Positions 42,736-51,632 are shown, counted from the stretch's first letter. The stretch: DNA of 64,000 nucleotides from Streptomyces sp. LBL (GCF_029893585.1 NZ_JARXYX010000026.1:78578-142577), one strand, 5' to 3'. Program-made: numbers and translations. The notes: a model not told the origin generated them from the sequence alone.

Positions 42736-42792
42736 CGGGGAAGGTCTCCCCGCTTCGCTTGAACACATGGCTAAACGGGGAAGACGTCCCCG
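42736..42792. promoter_or_regulatory. Twin 17-bp operators upstream of the TetR gene
   Basis: CGGGGA-AGGTC-TCCCCG (42736-42752) and CGGGGA-AGACG-TCCCCG (42776-42792) share both arms exactly and start 40 bases apart, 32-88 bases ahead of the TetR start. A further half site CGGGGAAG lies near 42817. This pattern is typical of dimeric TetR autoregulation. Confidence 0.65.
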
Positions 42793-43000
42793 GTTATTTC
42801 CCGCCCCGGGGAAGATTTCATGTGACCTGAGTCACACCTCCCGGGCGGGGCGTTTGGGCGCGGCTGAACCGCCGGTGGCGGGGCTTTCGGGCGCGGCCGA
42901 GCCGCGGGCGGCAGGGCTTTCGGGCGCGGCTTTCGGGCGCGACTCCCTGTACTCGCTGACGGACGCGGTTCCCCGAACGCGCCTCGCGACCGCGCCACCG

Positions 43001-43140
43001 CCCGCGTCTCTCGAACACGCCGCCCGACCACGCCACCCGGCCGCATTCCCTCGAACACGCCACCCGACCACGCCACCCGGCCGCATTCCCTCGAACACGC
43101 CACCCGACCACGCCACCCGGCCGCATCTCTCGAACGCGAA
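43001..43140. repeat. 40-bp tandem repeat
   Basis: The unit starts CCGCATTCCCTCGAACACGC and is present three times (43001-43120, first copy diverged at its start) plus a partial copy. The surrounding gap 42793-43260 also has GCTTTCGGGCGCGGC repeats (42890-42945) and no gene. Confidence 0.92.
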
Positions 43141-43260
43141 AACCCACGTTCGGTCTCCTCCAGCGCGCGCCCGCGAATCCCCAGCCACAGGGTGATCGGA
43201 AGGGCATCGAACGGGCGCAGCCTTCAGGTCGGCGGCTGCCGCGGACCGAAGGGGCCATGC

Positions 43261-44586
43261 ATGCAGCCGCAGGCCGGGCGACCCCGGGGAGGGGCAAGCA
43301 CGTCTGCGGTGCCACTCTGCCGACGCATACGCCCGCGCCGCGTAGCCGCCCTCGCGTCCGTGACCGTGCTGACCCTCGCGGTCAGCACGTCGGCCGGCAC
43401 CGGACACCTCCCCCCGCTCCCCGCGACGGCCGACGCAGGCCCCGTCACCATGGCCCGCTCCACCACTCACGGCCCCTGCATGATCAGCGGCGGACCCAAG
43501 GTCCAGCTGTCGGAGGGGGTCCCCACCCCCGGCGGCTACTCCCGCTCCACCGGCACCGTCCACGCCCTCACCCTGATGGTCGACTTCTCCGACGCGCCGG
43601 GTCAGGGCAGCGCGCTGAGCCGCTTCCGGGAGTTCTTCCCCCAGACCCGGCAGTGGTTCCGCACCAGCTCCTACGGCCGCCTTGACTACCGCCCCGAGAC
43701 CCCGATCCCCGGCTGGCTGCGTCTGCCGAAGCCCTTCCGCTCCTACGGCATAGAGCGCGGCGCCCCCTTCGACCCCGGGTACCGGCAACTGGTCCAGGAC
43801 ATCGTGGCCGCGGCCGACCCCAAGGTGGACTACCGGTCGTACGACTTCCTGAACATACTGGCGACGCCGAACGCCGGCCCCTCGGCGCTGGACACGGTCC
43901 TGTCGGTGACCTTCGCGGGCACCATGCAGGCCCCGATAGCGGACGGCGTCCCCGTCGCGAACGCCTCCTTCATCTACTCCCGCCAGGACGACGGCTCCGG
44001 CTCCTACGACCGGACCGGTTTCCGTGTCCTCCCCCACGAGAACGGCCACGTCTTCGGCCTGCCCGACCTCTACACCCAGGAGGGCGCGGGCGCGGTCGGC
44101 CACTGGGACATCATGAGCGAGGACTGGGGGGCCAACAACGACCTGCTCGGCTGGCACAAGTGGAAGCTCGGCTGGCTGGACGCGACTCAGGTCGACTGCG
44201 TCGCGGCGCCGGGGACGAGCGAGTACACACTGACGCCGCTGGGTCGGACCGGCGGCTCGAAGTTGCTGATCATCCCCCTCGGCCGACGCACCGGCTACGC
44301 CGTCGAACTGCGCACCCGCGAGGGCAATGACGAGACCGTGTGCCGCCCAGGCATCCTGATCTACAAGGTCGACGCGGACGTGGACACCGGCCAGGGCCCG
44401 ATCACGGTGTACGACTCCCACCGCGACAGCGGCGGCTGTACCCACACCCCCAACGTCCACGCGGAACTCTCGGACGCGCCCTTCGCCCCCGGGGAGGAGT
44501 TCCGAGATCCGCGGAGGGGGATCCGGGTTTCGGTGGCGGGGGTGGACCTGTCGGGGAGGTATCGGGTGCGGGTTACTCGGGGGTGA
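43261..44586 (+). CDS. Secreted M6-like zinc metalloprotease
   Basis: The product has 441 residues from ATG 43261 with AAGGGG upstream. A signal peptide is visible (RRIRPRRVAALASVTVLTLA then VSTSAG). The catalytic region has GTVHALTLMVDFSDAPGQG and the zinc motif VLPHENGHVFGLPDLYT (His259, Glu260, His263), as in M6 domain proteins. The C-terminal part is beta-rich (KLLIIPLGRRTGYAVELRTR), without a recognised substrate domain. It is likely extracellular. Cys residues at the C-terminus may form a disulfide. Confidence 0.85.
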   Translation: MQPQAGRPRGGASTSAVPLCRRIRPRRVAALASVTVLTLAVSTSAGTGHLPPLPATADAGPVTMARSTTHGPCMISGGPKVQLSEGVPTPGGYSRSTGTVHALTLMVDFSDAPGQGSALSRFREFFPQTRQWFRTSSYGRLDYRPETPIPGWLRLPKPFRSYGIERGAPFDPGYRQLVQDIVAAADPKVDYRSYDFLNILATPNAGPSALDTVLSVTFAGTMQAPIADGVPVANASFIYSRQDDGSGSYDRTGFRVLPHENGHVFGLPDLYTQEGAGAVGHWDIMSEDWGANNDLLGWHKWKLGWLDATQVDCVAAPGTSEYTLTPLGRTGGSKLLIIPLGRRTGYAVELRTREGNDETVCRPGILIYKVDADVDTGQGPITVYDSHRDSGGCTHTPNVHAELSDAPFAPGEEFRDPRRGIRVSVAGVDLSGRYRVRVTRG

Positions 44587-44770
44587 GTGAGGGCGAGGGC
44601 GAGGGCGAGAAGAGAACCGGGGCGAGGGTGCGGCTCGGCAGGGCTCGCGAATCGGCCTGCGGATTACGGTAGGCCTGCCGCGACCGCCGTACCGGAGAGC
44701 CGATGCCCCCTGAGACGTTCCTTGGACGAGAGCCCGCCGAGAGCCCGCCGAATACCCGCAGGGGGACACT

Positions 44771-46618
44771 GTGAAGTGGTCCGAGTCGGCCGACGCGGCA
44801 GCCGGCGGGTCCGCCGACGCACCGGCCGACGCGGCAGTCGACGTACCGGCCCACGGGTCCGCCGACGTACCGGCCCGCGCCTCGGCCGACGTACCGGCCG
44901 AGGCGGCAGCCGACGTACCGGCCGAGGCGGTCGCGCCGTTGATCCGAGGCGTCTCCGTGCTGTGGCAACTCACCGACGCCGACGGGACATTGAGCCCGAG
45001 CGCGCTGGAACGGGCCACCGGTCTCGCCCGTTCCACCGTGGACCGGATCACCTCCACCCTGGCCCGCATGGGATACGTCCGCCTCGACGGCAGGGACGTG
45101 GTCCTCGCCCCCCGTCTGATGGACCTCGGCAACGCCTACCTGGCCGCCCTGCGCCTGCCCGCCCTCCTGGACGCCCGCGCCGACGCCCTCGCCGACGAGT
45201 TGGACGAGTCGGTCTCCCTGGCGGTCGGCGACGGCGACGGCATCCGCTTCATCCACCAGGCCACCCGCCGCCGCGCCATGTCCCTGAGCTTCCGCATCGG
45301 CGACCTCCTCCCGTCCGAACGCACCGCCCCCGGCCCGTTGCTCGCGTCGGAATGGACGCGGGAGCAGTGGCGGACGTGGCGCGCACGCCGGGCGGCGGAC
45401 CCGGAGGACCGCGACTTTCCGGCCGTACCGCCACGGGAACACGCCTCCCCCGACGCCGACTTCGAACGGCGTGCCGCCCGTGCGCGACACGACGGCTGGG
45501 CGCTGGACGACCAGTTGATCGAACCGGGGCTGGTCGCCGTCTCCGTACCCGTACGGGATCCCGGTACGGGTCGGATCGCCTGCGTGGCAAGCGTGGTGAG
45601 CCACACCAGCCGCCACACGGCGACCGACCTGCGCGACACGCTGCTTCCGCGACTGCGGGCGGCGGTGGCGGAGATGGAGGGGGTCCTGCGGGAGGCGGGA
45701 GTGGGGCTGGAGTCGGGCTCCAGTGAGCCGGAGTCGGGACCCAGGGGGCCGGAGTCGGGGCCCAGGGGGCCGGAGTCGGGGCCGACGGAGACGGCGGGGC
45801 CAACGGCGGGGTTGTCCGGACCGACAGGGCCAACGATGCTGGCGACAGGTCTGGCAGCCTGGACCGGGGCGTCGAAACAACGACTGGGCAGGGAGTTCAT
45901 CGAGTCGCTGGCCCGTGGGCTGACGGTCCTGACGGCGTTCGGCGAGGACAGGCCCGCACTGACCCTGACGCAAGTGGCGCAGGCAACCGGCCTGGCGCGC
46001 GCGACCGCACGCCGGGCGTTGATCACGTACGAGCACCTGGGCCTGGTGACCCCGGGCCCGCACCGCACGTTCGCCCTCACCCCGCGCGTCCTGTCCCTCG
46101 GCTTCCCGCCCCTCTCCCGCACCTCGCTCCCCCGCATCGCGGGCCCACACCTGGCGGACCTGGCCGCCCGGCTCCACGAGTCGGCGTCACTGGCGGCCCT
46201 GACGCCGACCGGCAAGGAGATCCAGTACACGGCCCGGGCAGCCGCGAACCGTGTGATGAGCGTGGACATCACGGTCGGTACGCGACTGCCGGCGCCGGCG
46301 ACGTCACTGGGCCACGTGCTGCTGGCGGCGCAGGAGGAGGGCGTGTCTTCCGTACCTTCCCGGGTGCTGAAGGACGTACGAGAGCGGGGCTACGCCCTCC
46401 TCGACGAGGAGTGGGAAGAGGGCCTGCGCTCGATCGCCGTGCCGATCCACGACCGCACCGGCAAGGTGATCGCCGCCGCCAACGTGGCCCTGCACGCGGC
46501 CCGCCGCACGGCTCAGGAATGCGTCCAGGACATCCTGCCGGAACTGAGAACGACGGCGGCGCGCATCGAAACGGACCTGAACGTGGCGGGACGGTTCATG
46601 CGGCTGCCGCTGTACTGA
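44771..46618 (+). CDS. Tandem (duplicated) IclR-family regulator
   Basis: The product has 615 residues from GTG 44771. Two complete IclR units are fused: unit 1 (about 55-300) with PSALERATGLARSTVDRITS and ligand domain LDESVSLAVGDGDGIRFIHQ; unit 2 (about 370-615) with LTQVAQATGLARATARRALI and LHESASLAALTPTGKEIQYT. Each has HTH plus effector domain; ordinary IclR proteins are ~260 residues. The N-terminus is an Ala/Asp/Val/Pro repeat and the linker a Gly-Pro-Glu-Ser repeat. The second unit resembles PcaR/PobR of aromatic catabolism. Targets are unknown. Confidence 0.9.
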   Translation: MKWSESADAAAGGSADAPADAAVDVPAHGSADVPARASADVPAEAAADVPAEAVAPLIRGVSVLWQLTDADGTLSPSALERATGLARSTVDRITSTLARMGYVRLDGRDVVLAPRLMDLGNAYLAALRLPALLDARADALADELDESVSLAVGDGDGIRFIHQATRRRAMSLSFRIGDLLPSERTAPGPLLASEWTREQWRTWRARRAADPEDRDFPAVPPREHASPDADFERRAARARHDGWALDDQLIEPGLVAVSVPVRDPGTGRIACVASVVSHTSRHTATDLRDTLLPRLRAAVAEMEGVLREAGVGLESGSSEPESGPRGPESGPRGPESGPTETAGPTAGLSGPTGPTMLATGLAAWTGASKQRLGREFIESLARGLTVLTAFGEDRPALTLTQVAQATGLARATARRALITYEHLGLVTPGPHRTFALTPRVLSLGFPPLSRTSLPRIAGPHLADLAARLHESASLAALTPTGKEIQYTARAAANRVMSVDITVGTRLPAPATSLGHVLLAAQEEGVSSVPSRVLKDVRERGYALLDEEWEEGLRSIAVPIHDRTGKVIAAANVALHAARRTAQECVQDILPELRTTAARIETDLNVAGRFMRLPLY

Positions 46619-46714
46619 CTGCCGCACTGACTGCAGAACCGGCTGCCGTACCGGCTGCCGTGCTGACTGCCGTGCTGACTGCCGTGCCGGCTGCCGTGCC
46701 GGCTGCCGCACTGG
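46617..46714. repeat. 12-bp tandem repeat
   Basis: CTGCCGTGCTGA / CTGCCGTGCCGG units occur about eight times between the convergent IclR and FMN reductase genes. Confidence 0.9.
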
Positions 46715-46751
46715 CCAGGGAGAAGACGCACAGCTTTCTCGGCCGGCCGCC

Positions 46752-47414
46752 TCACCCCTCGTACGGCCGGACGGCCCGCCCCTCCCGCAGGGTGAGCCCC
46801 CACCAGGCGAGCTGGTCGAGCAGCACGGAGGCTGCCTTGCCCACACCCTCCGGGTCCTGCGGCCGCCCCCGCTCGTCGAACCGCTCCCAGGCCATGTGGA
46901 AGCTGACGGTGTCCCGCACCGTGACGGCATGCAGCTCGGCGAAGACCTGCCGCAGTTGCTCCACCGCCCGCTGCCCGCCCGCCATACCCCCGTAGGACAC
47001 GAACCCGACCGGCTTGGCCCGCCACTCGCTGTGGACAGAGTCGATGGCCAGCTTCAGGGAGGCCGGGTACCCGTGGTTGTACTCGGGCGTGACCACAACG
47101 AACCCGTCAAGCCCGTCGATCCGCTGCGCAAGCCGCGGAAGGTCACCGCCCCCATCTCCGCCCCGATCTCCGACCCGATCTCTGCCCCGATCACCGGACC
47201 GATCACCGGACCGATCACCGGACCGATCACCGGACCGATCAAAACTCAGCCCCAGCTCGTCGACGAGGGCAGGCTCGGCCAGATCGATCACATGGACCTC
47301 CATGTCCTCCCGCTGACGAGCCTCGGACACGAACCAGTCGGCAACCGTGTCGGCGAACCGCCCGGCCCGCACACTGCCGATGAGAACGCCGATCTTGAGC
47401 GAATGTGTATGCAT
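46752..47414 (-). CDS. NADPH-dependent FMN reductase with repeat insertion
   Basis: The product has 220 residues from ATG 47414. The flavodoxin-like fold carries IGVLIGSVRAGRFADTVADW (FMN phosphate loop), VVTPEYNHGYPASLKLAIDS (signature PEYN) and PVGFVSYGGMAGGQRAVEQL. Between strand 2 and the next helix is an insertion of SGDR units (about residues 62-92), from a 12-bp DNA repeat GATCACCGGACC at 47189-47240. Relatives reduce FMN or quinones. The insertion is in a surface loop and probably tolerated. Confidence 0.88.
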   Translation of the reverse strand: MHTHSLKIGVLIGSVRAGRFADTVADWFVSEARQREDMEVHVIDLAEPALVDELGLSFDRSGDRSGDRSGDRSGDRGRDRVGDRGGDGGGDLPRLAQRIDGLDGFVVVTPEYNHGYPASLKLAIDSVHSEWRAKPVGFVSYGGMAGGQRAVEQLRQVFAELHAVTVRDTVSFHMAWERFDERGRPQDPEGVGKAASVLLDQLAWWGLTLREGRAVRPYEG

Positions 47415-47511
47415 GCAAGGACGGTAAAATCTCAACCTAACTTGAGGTCAACCCCGTCCCTCGCTCCCCCGCCCCAAGCCGCACCGCCCCAAGCCGCACC
47501 GTCGATTCGTG

Positions 47512-47605
47512 CTGCAGGAGCTGATCGAGCCGAGCTCAGCGCCGGATCGGTGCGCAGTGGAACGAGCACACCCAGGACCACACCGGCTACCGCAACGGCC
47601 ATCGC
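47512..47605 (+). pseudogene. IS256-family transposase remnant
   Basis: In two frames the DNA reads LQELIE (47512-47529) and RIGAQWNEHTQDHTGYRNGH (47543-47602), matching the N-terminal LQELIEAEL..IGA...ER...RNGHR block of IS256/Mutator transposases with a frame break between. The DDE domain is absent. The next 165 bases (47606-47772) encode no recognisable product. It marks the left edge of the accessory island. Confidence 0.6.
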
Positions 47606-47772
47606 GGCGGAGTACACCAGGGACGGGCACGAGATCCCCGGCGTACCGGTGCGCCCCGGTGACGCTCCGGGCCAGTCCGAAGTGCTCCTCGCCTGCGCCA
47701 AAGTGGCGCTGGAGATGGCCGGTTCCGACGGAGTCGGGGCAGCGGTGCTGCTTCGCTCTGCGGCACATGGGT

Positions 47773-48831
47773 TCATGTCAGGACGACGCAGCCCCGGTGC
47801 TCCAGATCGTCGAGCCAGGGCGGCAGCTCATCGAGGATGTTCCAGCGCAGGTCCAGCTTCTCCAGCGAGGGCAACAGCGCGAGGGCGTCCGGCAGGCGCG
47901 TGAGACGGTTGTTGCGCAGGTCGAGATGGGTCAGGTCGGTGAGCGCGCCGATGCTGTCCGGCAGAGCGCCGAGCTGGTTGTTGCGAAGGTCCAGGTGCCG
48001 CAGTCGGACCAGCCCACCGATGCTCGGCGGCAGCGTCGTCACCTCGTTGTCCATCAGCCGAAGCTCGCGCAAGTCCGTCAGCCCGGCGAGGTGTTCGGGA
48101 AGAGTCCTCAGCCGGTTGCCCATCAGGTGCGCTTCGCGCAAAGCGCTCAACTGTCCGAAAGTTTGAGGCAGTTCGGTGAGGCGGTTGTTGTAGAGACGTA
48201 GCTCCCGGAGGGCGGCCAGGCCGCCGAAGTTGGCCGGAAGGCTGGTCAGTGCGTTATCCGTGACATTCAGATAGCGCAGGTCAGACAGGTTGCACAACGA
48301 CGCGGGGACGCTCCGCAGAGCGTTGTTGCTCGCGTAGAGATAACGATGGAGCGCTGGCAGTTCGCCGATGTCCTCGGGTAGTTCCTTGAGCTGATTGTGA
48401 CCGATGTCGAGGGTGTGAAGATGCTTGAGGCTGCGCAGCCCCCGCGGAAGTGCCGTCAACTCGTTGTCCGCGAGGTTGAGGTTGCGCAGTTCGGTCAGCT
48501 CGGGGAGCCAGTGCGGAGCGGACGCCAGTCGGTTCTTGTAGAGGCTGAGTACCTCAAGGCCAGCCAGGCCGCGTAGGGAATCCGGCAGGGACGTGATGGC
48601 CAGAGCATCGAGTCGCAGCTCGGCAAGGGTGCTGAAATCGCCCAGCGTGGAGGGGAGTTCGGGTAAATCGTTGTAGGAGAGGTCGAGCACCCGCAGATGG
48701 CGCAGGCCTTCGAGTGACGGTGGTACCCGGTCGATCCCCGCATGCCGAACCGAGAACCCGACAACTCTGCCCAGCGCGTCCTTCTCCAGGCGGGATTCGT
48801 CGTAGAACTCGCCGTCGCCGTTCTCGTCCAT
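47773..48831 (-). CDS. Leucine-rich-repeat protein
   Basis: The product has 352 residues from ATG 48831. A short N-terminal cap (MDENGDGEFYDESRLEKDAL) precedes about 12 bacterial-type repeats of 23 residues, e.g. LRVLDLSYNDLPELPSTLGD and LRHLDLRNNQLGALPDSIGA. There is no signal peptide, membrane segment or effector domain, so it is probably a cytosolic binding scaffold. It is leftward at the start of the conflict-gene island; a partner is not evident. The regular LxxLxLxxNxLxxLP spacing supports function. Confidence 0.9.
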   Translation of the reverse strand: MDENGDGEFYDESRLEKDALGRVVGFSVRHAGIDRVPPSLEGLRHLRVLDLSYNDLPELPSTLGDFSTLAELRLDALAITSLPDSLRGLAGLEVLSLYKNRLASAPHWLPELTELRNLNLADNELTALPRGLRSLKHLHTLDIGHNQLKELPEDIGELPALHRYLYASNNALRSVPASLCNLSDLRYLNVTDNALTSLPANFGGLAALRELRLYNNRLTELPQTFGQLSALREAHLMGNRLRTLPEHLAGLTDLRELRLMDNEVTTLPPSIGGLVRLRHLDLRNNQLGALPDSIGALTDLTHLDLRNNRLTRLPDALALLPSLEKLDLRWNILDELPPWLDDLEHRGCVVLT

Positions 48832-49644
48832 GCCGTCCCTCTTAGGTGCGCCGCGTGTCAGGCGGACTGCTCGGAGGCATCGAGGCTACTGCTTCCCGTC
48901 CGGGCTTCCCGTCCGAAGGGGGATGGCGAGGGCGACCCCGGCCAGGGCCACGCGGCAAGCATGAGGATGCCCGAGCGCGCGTGTGCTCCGGTGGGCGGGT
49001 TGCCCATGACCCCGACCAGCGTGGCCAACCCCGGATCTCGGATGTCCACCAAGCGGATCAAGCCCACGCTGCAGCCTTCCCATATCCGCCGCAGGAGCGT
49101 GGAACGGGCGCCTCATCTCCTACGGTGTCGAGGCCCTGCAACTCCTGACCCTCGGGTTCGTCCTCGCACAGAACTCCACGCCGTGCGCTGCACGAGGAAG
49201 GAGCCTCCATGCTCAGGCCCACGGCCTGACGCCGGCACCCAGCCTCCAGACACCAGCGCCCGCCCGAGCCCCGATCCGGTACCCTGTTGATCGAGCGCTC
49301 TTGGCGGGCGCTGCGGCGTGTCACGCGGTCCACCGCGCACCTCATCACCGCAGCATCATGATCCAGACGCTCAGGGCTTGACCGGGAGACCAGGGCGCGA
49401 TCTGTTCACGAGTTCCGTCCACGGTTTCACACAAGCCCCGCCTTCGTGGGGTCTGTGGGAAATTACATCGCCGCAGGTCAGGACCTTGCCACTGGCGGGC
49501 TTACGAACGAGTTGGGCCCGAATTCCGAACGCGCTGCCAGGCTTGTGCAGGTCAGGCGGGGTGCGGCGCAAGGCTTGCGTGACGACTCAGCCGACCCGCC
49601 TGAGCCTCCCGAATCAGCCTCTCGGCTCACCCACATGACACCCA
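48832..49644. other. 813-base gap with no convincing gene
   Basis: Short open frames exist on both strands but none has a consistent third-position bias, RBS or recognisable motif. One rightward stretch near 49100-49190 (RLISYGVEALQLLTLGFVLA) looks like decayed coding sequence, and one leftward stretch at 49371-49571 (ASGKVLTCGDVISHRPHEG) is similar. It is probably a graveyard of lost genes. Confidence 0.5.
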
Positions 49645-49670
49645 AGCCTTGCTATAGAAATAGCAAGGCT
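49645..49670. promoter_or_regulatory. Perfect 11-bp inverted repeat at the head of the TIR-STAND cluster
   Basis: AGCCTTGCTAT, four bases AGAA, then ATAGCAAGGCT: an AT-rich dyad in a GC-rich region, ending 13 bases before the Nudix-like start codon. It is too close to the start to be a terminator and is more likely an operator or start-site hairpin. Confidence 0.6.
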
Positions 49671-49683
49671 GCAGGCTGCAGGT

Positions 49684-50157
49684 ATGCCCACGAACCACAC
49701 GGCTTCCCCGCCCTCTGGCACACAGATGGAGGGGCGCGCCTATGTGCTCCTCCTGGATGACGACGACCGGATTTTGCTGTGCGGAAGCTGCTGCGGCGGC
49801 TGGACCGTCCCCCAGTTCCCGGTCGATCCAGACGTCGATTTCCGCGCGGCGACCACTCAATTCCTCTCGGCGGGATTTCGTATCGACAATCCGCGGTATG
49901 GCCGCGTGTACGGCATCCACACGACGGGCGAGAAGGACTGTTGGGAACGCGACCGCCCAACCGTTTCGCAGGTGTTCATCGTGCGCATCGACGCACAGGA
50001 ATCGATGGCGTTCCTGGCGATGTCGCCGTCCCACGTGAGGTGGGGTGCGAGAGAACTCGTTCAGCATCGTCGGATGATCTCCCCGGAAGGGGTCATTCTC
50101 CTTGCCCGCGGCTACGTCGAGGGCTGGCTTCCCGACGGCTCAATTTCCCTGTATTGA
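49684..50157 (+). CDS. Nudix-fold protein with degenerate Nudix box
   Basis: The product has 157 residues from ATG 49684. The fold is recognisable: GRAYVLLLDDDDRILLCGSC then CGGWTVPQFPVDPDVDFRAA, followed by SAGFRIDNPRYGRVYGIHTT and QVFIVRIDAQE. The Nudix catalytic box GX5EX7REUXEEXGU is not kept: the REUXEE acidic cluster is replaced (TTQFLSAGF). It is therefore likely a ligand sensor rather than a hydrolase. It is the first gene of the rightward cluster ending in TIR-STAND; the next gene follows 19 bases on. Confidence 0.7.
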   Translation: MPTNHTASPPSGTQMEGRAYVLLLDDDDRILLCGSCCGGWTVPQFPVDPDVDFRAATTQFLSAGFRIDNPRYGRVYGIHTTGEKDCWERDRPTVSQVFIVRIDAQESMAFLAMSPSHVRWGARELVQHRRMISPEGVILLARGYVEGWLPDGSISLY

Positions 50158-50176
50158 GCTGTCGAGGAGGATGAAC

Positions 50177-50638
50177 ATGCCGCTGTACGCGATCGAGATT
50201 CTCTTGACCCGTCCCGCCCGCCGCGTGGAACTCCGTGCGGCGGTGCGCAGCAGTCGCATGAAATTGGCGCCCTCCAAGGAGTTGGATCGCATCGCTGTTC
50301 TCGTAACGGCCGAGGACGAGGGGAGTGCCATGAGTAAGGTGTGGGGACGGATCGAGAATGTGCTTCCCGTGGATGCGCTGGTGAGTATTTTCCCGGACGC
50401 GGACGGGAAGTACACATTGAGTTTCCCTTTGCCGACAACCGCGTTGCGCCGCATCACCCAACAAGCGGCGGCTGCGGGGTGCACGCCGGAGCAGTTGATT
50501 CACGATGCCCTCGTCGAGGCCCTGGCACGCGACCGCACGTCCCTGAAAGCCCAGCTGGATTCACAGCTGAACAAACTGCTGCGGGATTTCCCGCCAGCCG
50601 ACATCGCGGATGCCATCGTACGCAGGCTCCGTCCCTGA
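50177..50638 (+). CDS. Two-domain protein with C-terminal ribbon-helix-helix motif
   Basis: The product has 153 residues from ATG 50177, six bases after GAGGAGG. The N-terminal ~75 residues are alpha/beta (PLYAIEILLTRPARRVELRA, RIAVLVTAEDEGSAMSKVWG). Residues about 79-118 (YTLSFPLPTTALRRITQQAA and GCTPEQLIHDALVEALARD) follow the strand-helix-turn-helix of RHH/CopG repressors. The rest is a charged helix. It could be the regulator of this cluster acting on the palindrome at 49645. No family was recognised for the N-terminal part. Confidence 0.65.
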   Translation: MPLYAIEILLTRPARRVELRAAVRSSRMKLAPSKELDRIAVLVTAEDEGSAMSKVWGRIENVLPVDALVSIFPDADGKYTLSFPLPTTALRRITQQAAAAGCTPEQLIHDALVEALARDRTSLKAQLDSQLNKLLRDFPPADIADAIVRRLRP

Positions 50639-50754
50639 TCTCCTCACCCGAGCCTGCCTCTGGTTGCTCACAGGCCTACGATTGCCGTGAGTTCGAGCGT
50701 GAGCCGGCGCCACGAGCGGGGCGGCCGAAGCAGGGTGGGGCGGAGATCGGGGCG

Positions 50755-51567
50755 ATGGCAGCGAGGAACACATGGCGTACCGGTCCCGGTGCGCGTATCA
50801 CGGCCAGGGCTGTGCTGGCCGGTGTCATCGGCGCGGTCGTCGGTGTCGCGGCGTACGCCATCAGTCAGACCGGCGGGCAGCTCTTGTCCGTCGTCGTCGG
50901 CGCACTCACCGGAGTGGCCGCAGTCCTGGGCGCCCATCTGTACAGGCGTTCCGCTCAGCTCACGGAGGTACAACTCAGCCTCGCCGGCAACGTGTTGACG
51001 TTCACAGCGAACACCGACATGCGGCAGGCCGCGCTGCGGATGTTCTTCCAGGCTGCGACCCGGGTGGCCACTCGGCCTCTGGAAGACGGCGCCGGGAACC
51101 TCCGTGAGGCGCTGACCTCCCTGAAGACCTTGTTCGATCTGTACCGTGAGCCGATCGAGTCCGGATCCGCACCGCCTCCGCCGCTCAGGGGCGACTCCGT
51201 TCATGAGGTCGTCCTGGACATCCTCAACTTCGAGCTGGCCCCGTTCTTGTCGAAGTGGCACCCGAAACTGCGGGCCTGGGAAGAGTCCGAGGCGGCGGCG
51301 GGCGGTGAGGGCGCCTGGCCCGAGAACGCCGCCTTCCGCGAGGAGTTGCGCGAACTGCAGCACCGCCTGCGCGAGTACGTCGTGGCCCTCGGAAGGATCG
51401 CCGGGCTCCGCGACCCTGAGCGGCATCTGCGTCGCTCGGACCGGCACGCGCGACACGACGGCGAGCATCAGGCCGCTGCGCCGGGTTCCGACGTGCCTGC
51501 GCAGCGGCCGCCCGGCACCGGCCGTGACGGCGTGTCCTTTTCCGCACCGCCGGATGACGCATCATGA
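50755..51567 (+). CDS. Two-TM membrane protein sharing a domain with the TIR-STAND protein
   Basis: The product has 270 residues from ATG 50755. A basic N-terminus and two membrane segments (residues about 17-36, ARAVLAGVIGAVVGVAAYAI, and 42-62, LLSVVVGALTGVAAVLGAHL) precede a helical domain at about 80-230. That domain (TRVATRPLEDGAGNLREALT, SLKTLFDLYREPI, FELAPFLSKWHPKLRAWEE, VVALGRIAGL) aligns with the C-terminus of the TIR-STAND protein encoded next. The tail is disordered. It is possibly a membrane effector or anchor recruited by homotypic contact. Confidence 0.7.
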   Translation: MAARNTWRTGPGARITARAVLAGVIGAVVGVAAYAISQTGGQLLSVVVGALTGVAAVLGAHLYRRSAQLTEVQLSLAGNVLTFTANTDMRQAALRMFFQAATRVATRPLEDGAGNLREALTSLKTLFDLYREPIESGSAPPPPLRGDSVHEVVLDILNFELAPFLSKWHPKLRAWEESEAAAGGEGAWPENAAFREELRELQHRLREYVVALGRIAGLRDPERHLRRSDRHARHDGEHQAAAPGSDVPAQRPPGTGRDGVSFSAPPDDAS

Positions 51568-51632
51568 GGCCGTGACATTCTTCGGCCTGCCTCAGTCGCC
51601 CGCCTTCAGGGGCGCATTGACCTGCAACGACG

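Noticed and set aside
43001..43140. CRISPR array
   Set aside because: 40-bp units abut each other without spacers.
47606..47772. New gene reading VLLACAKVALEMAGSDGVGA
   Set aside because: Frame continues from the transposase remnant, has no start or RBS and ends in unrelated sequence.
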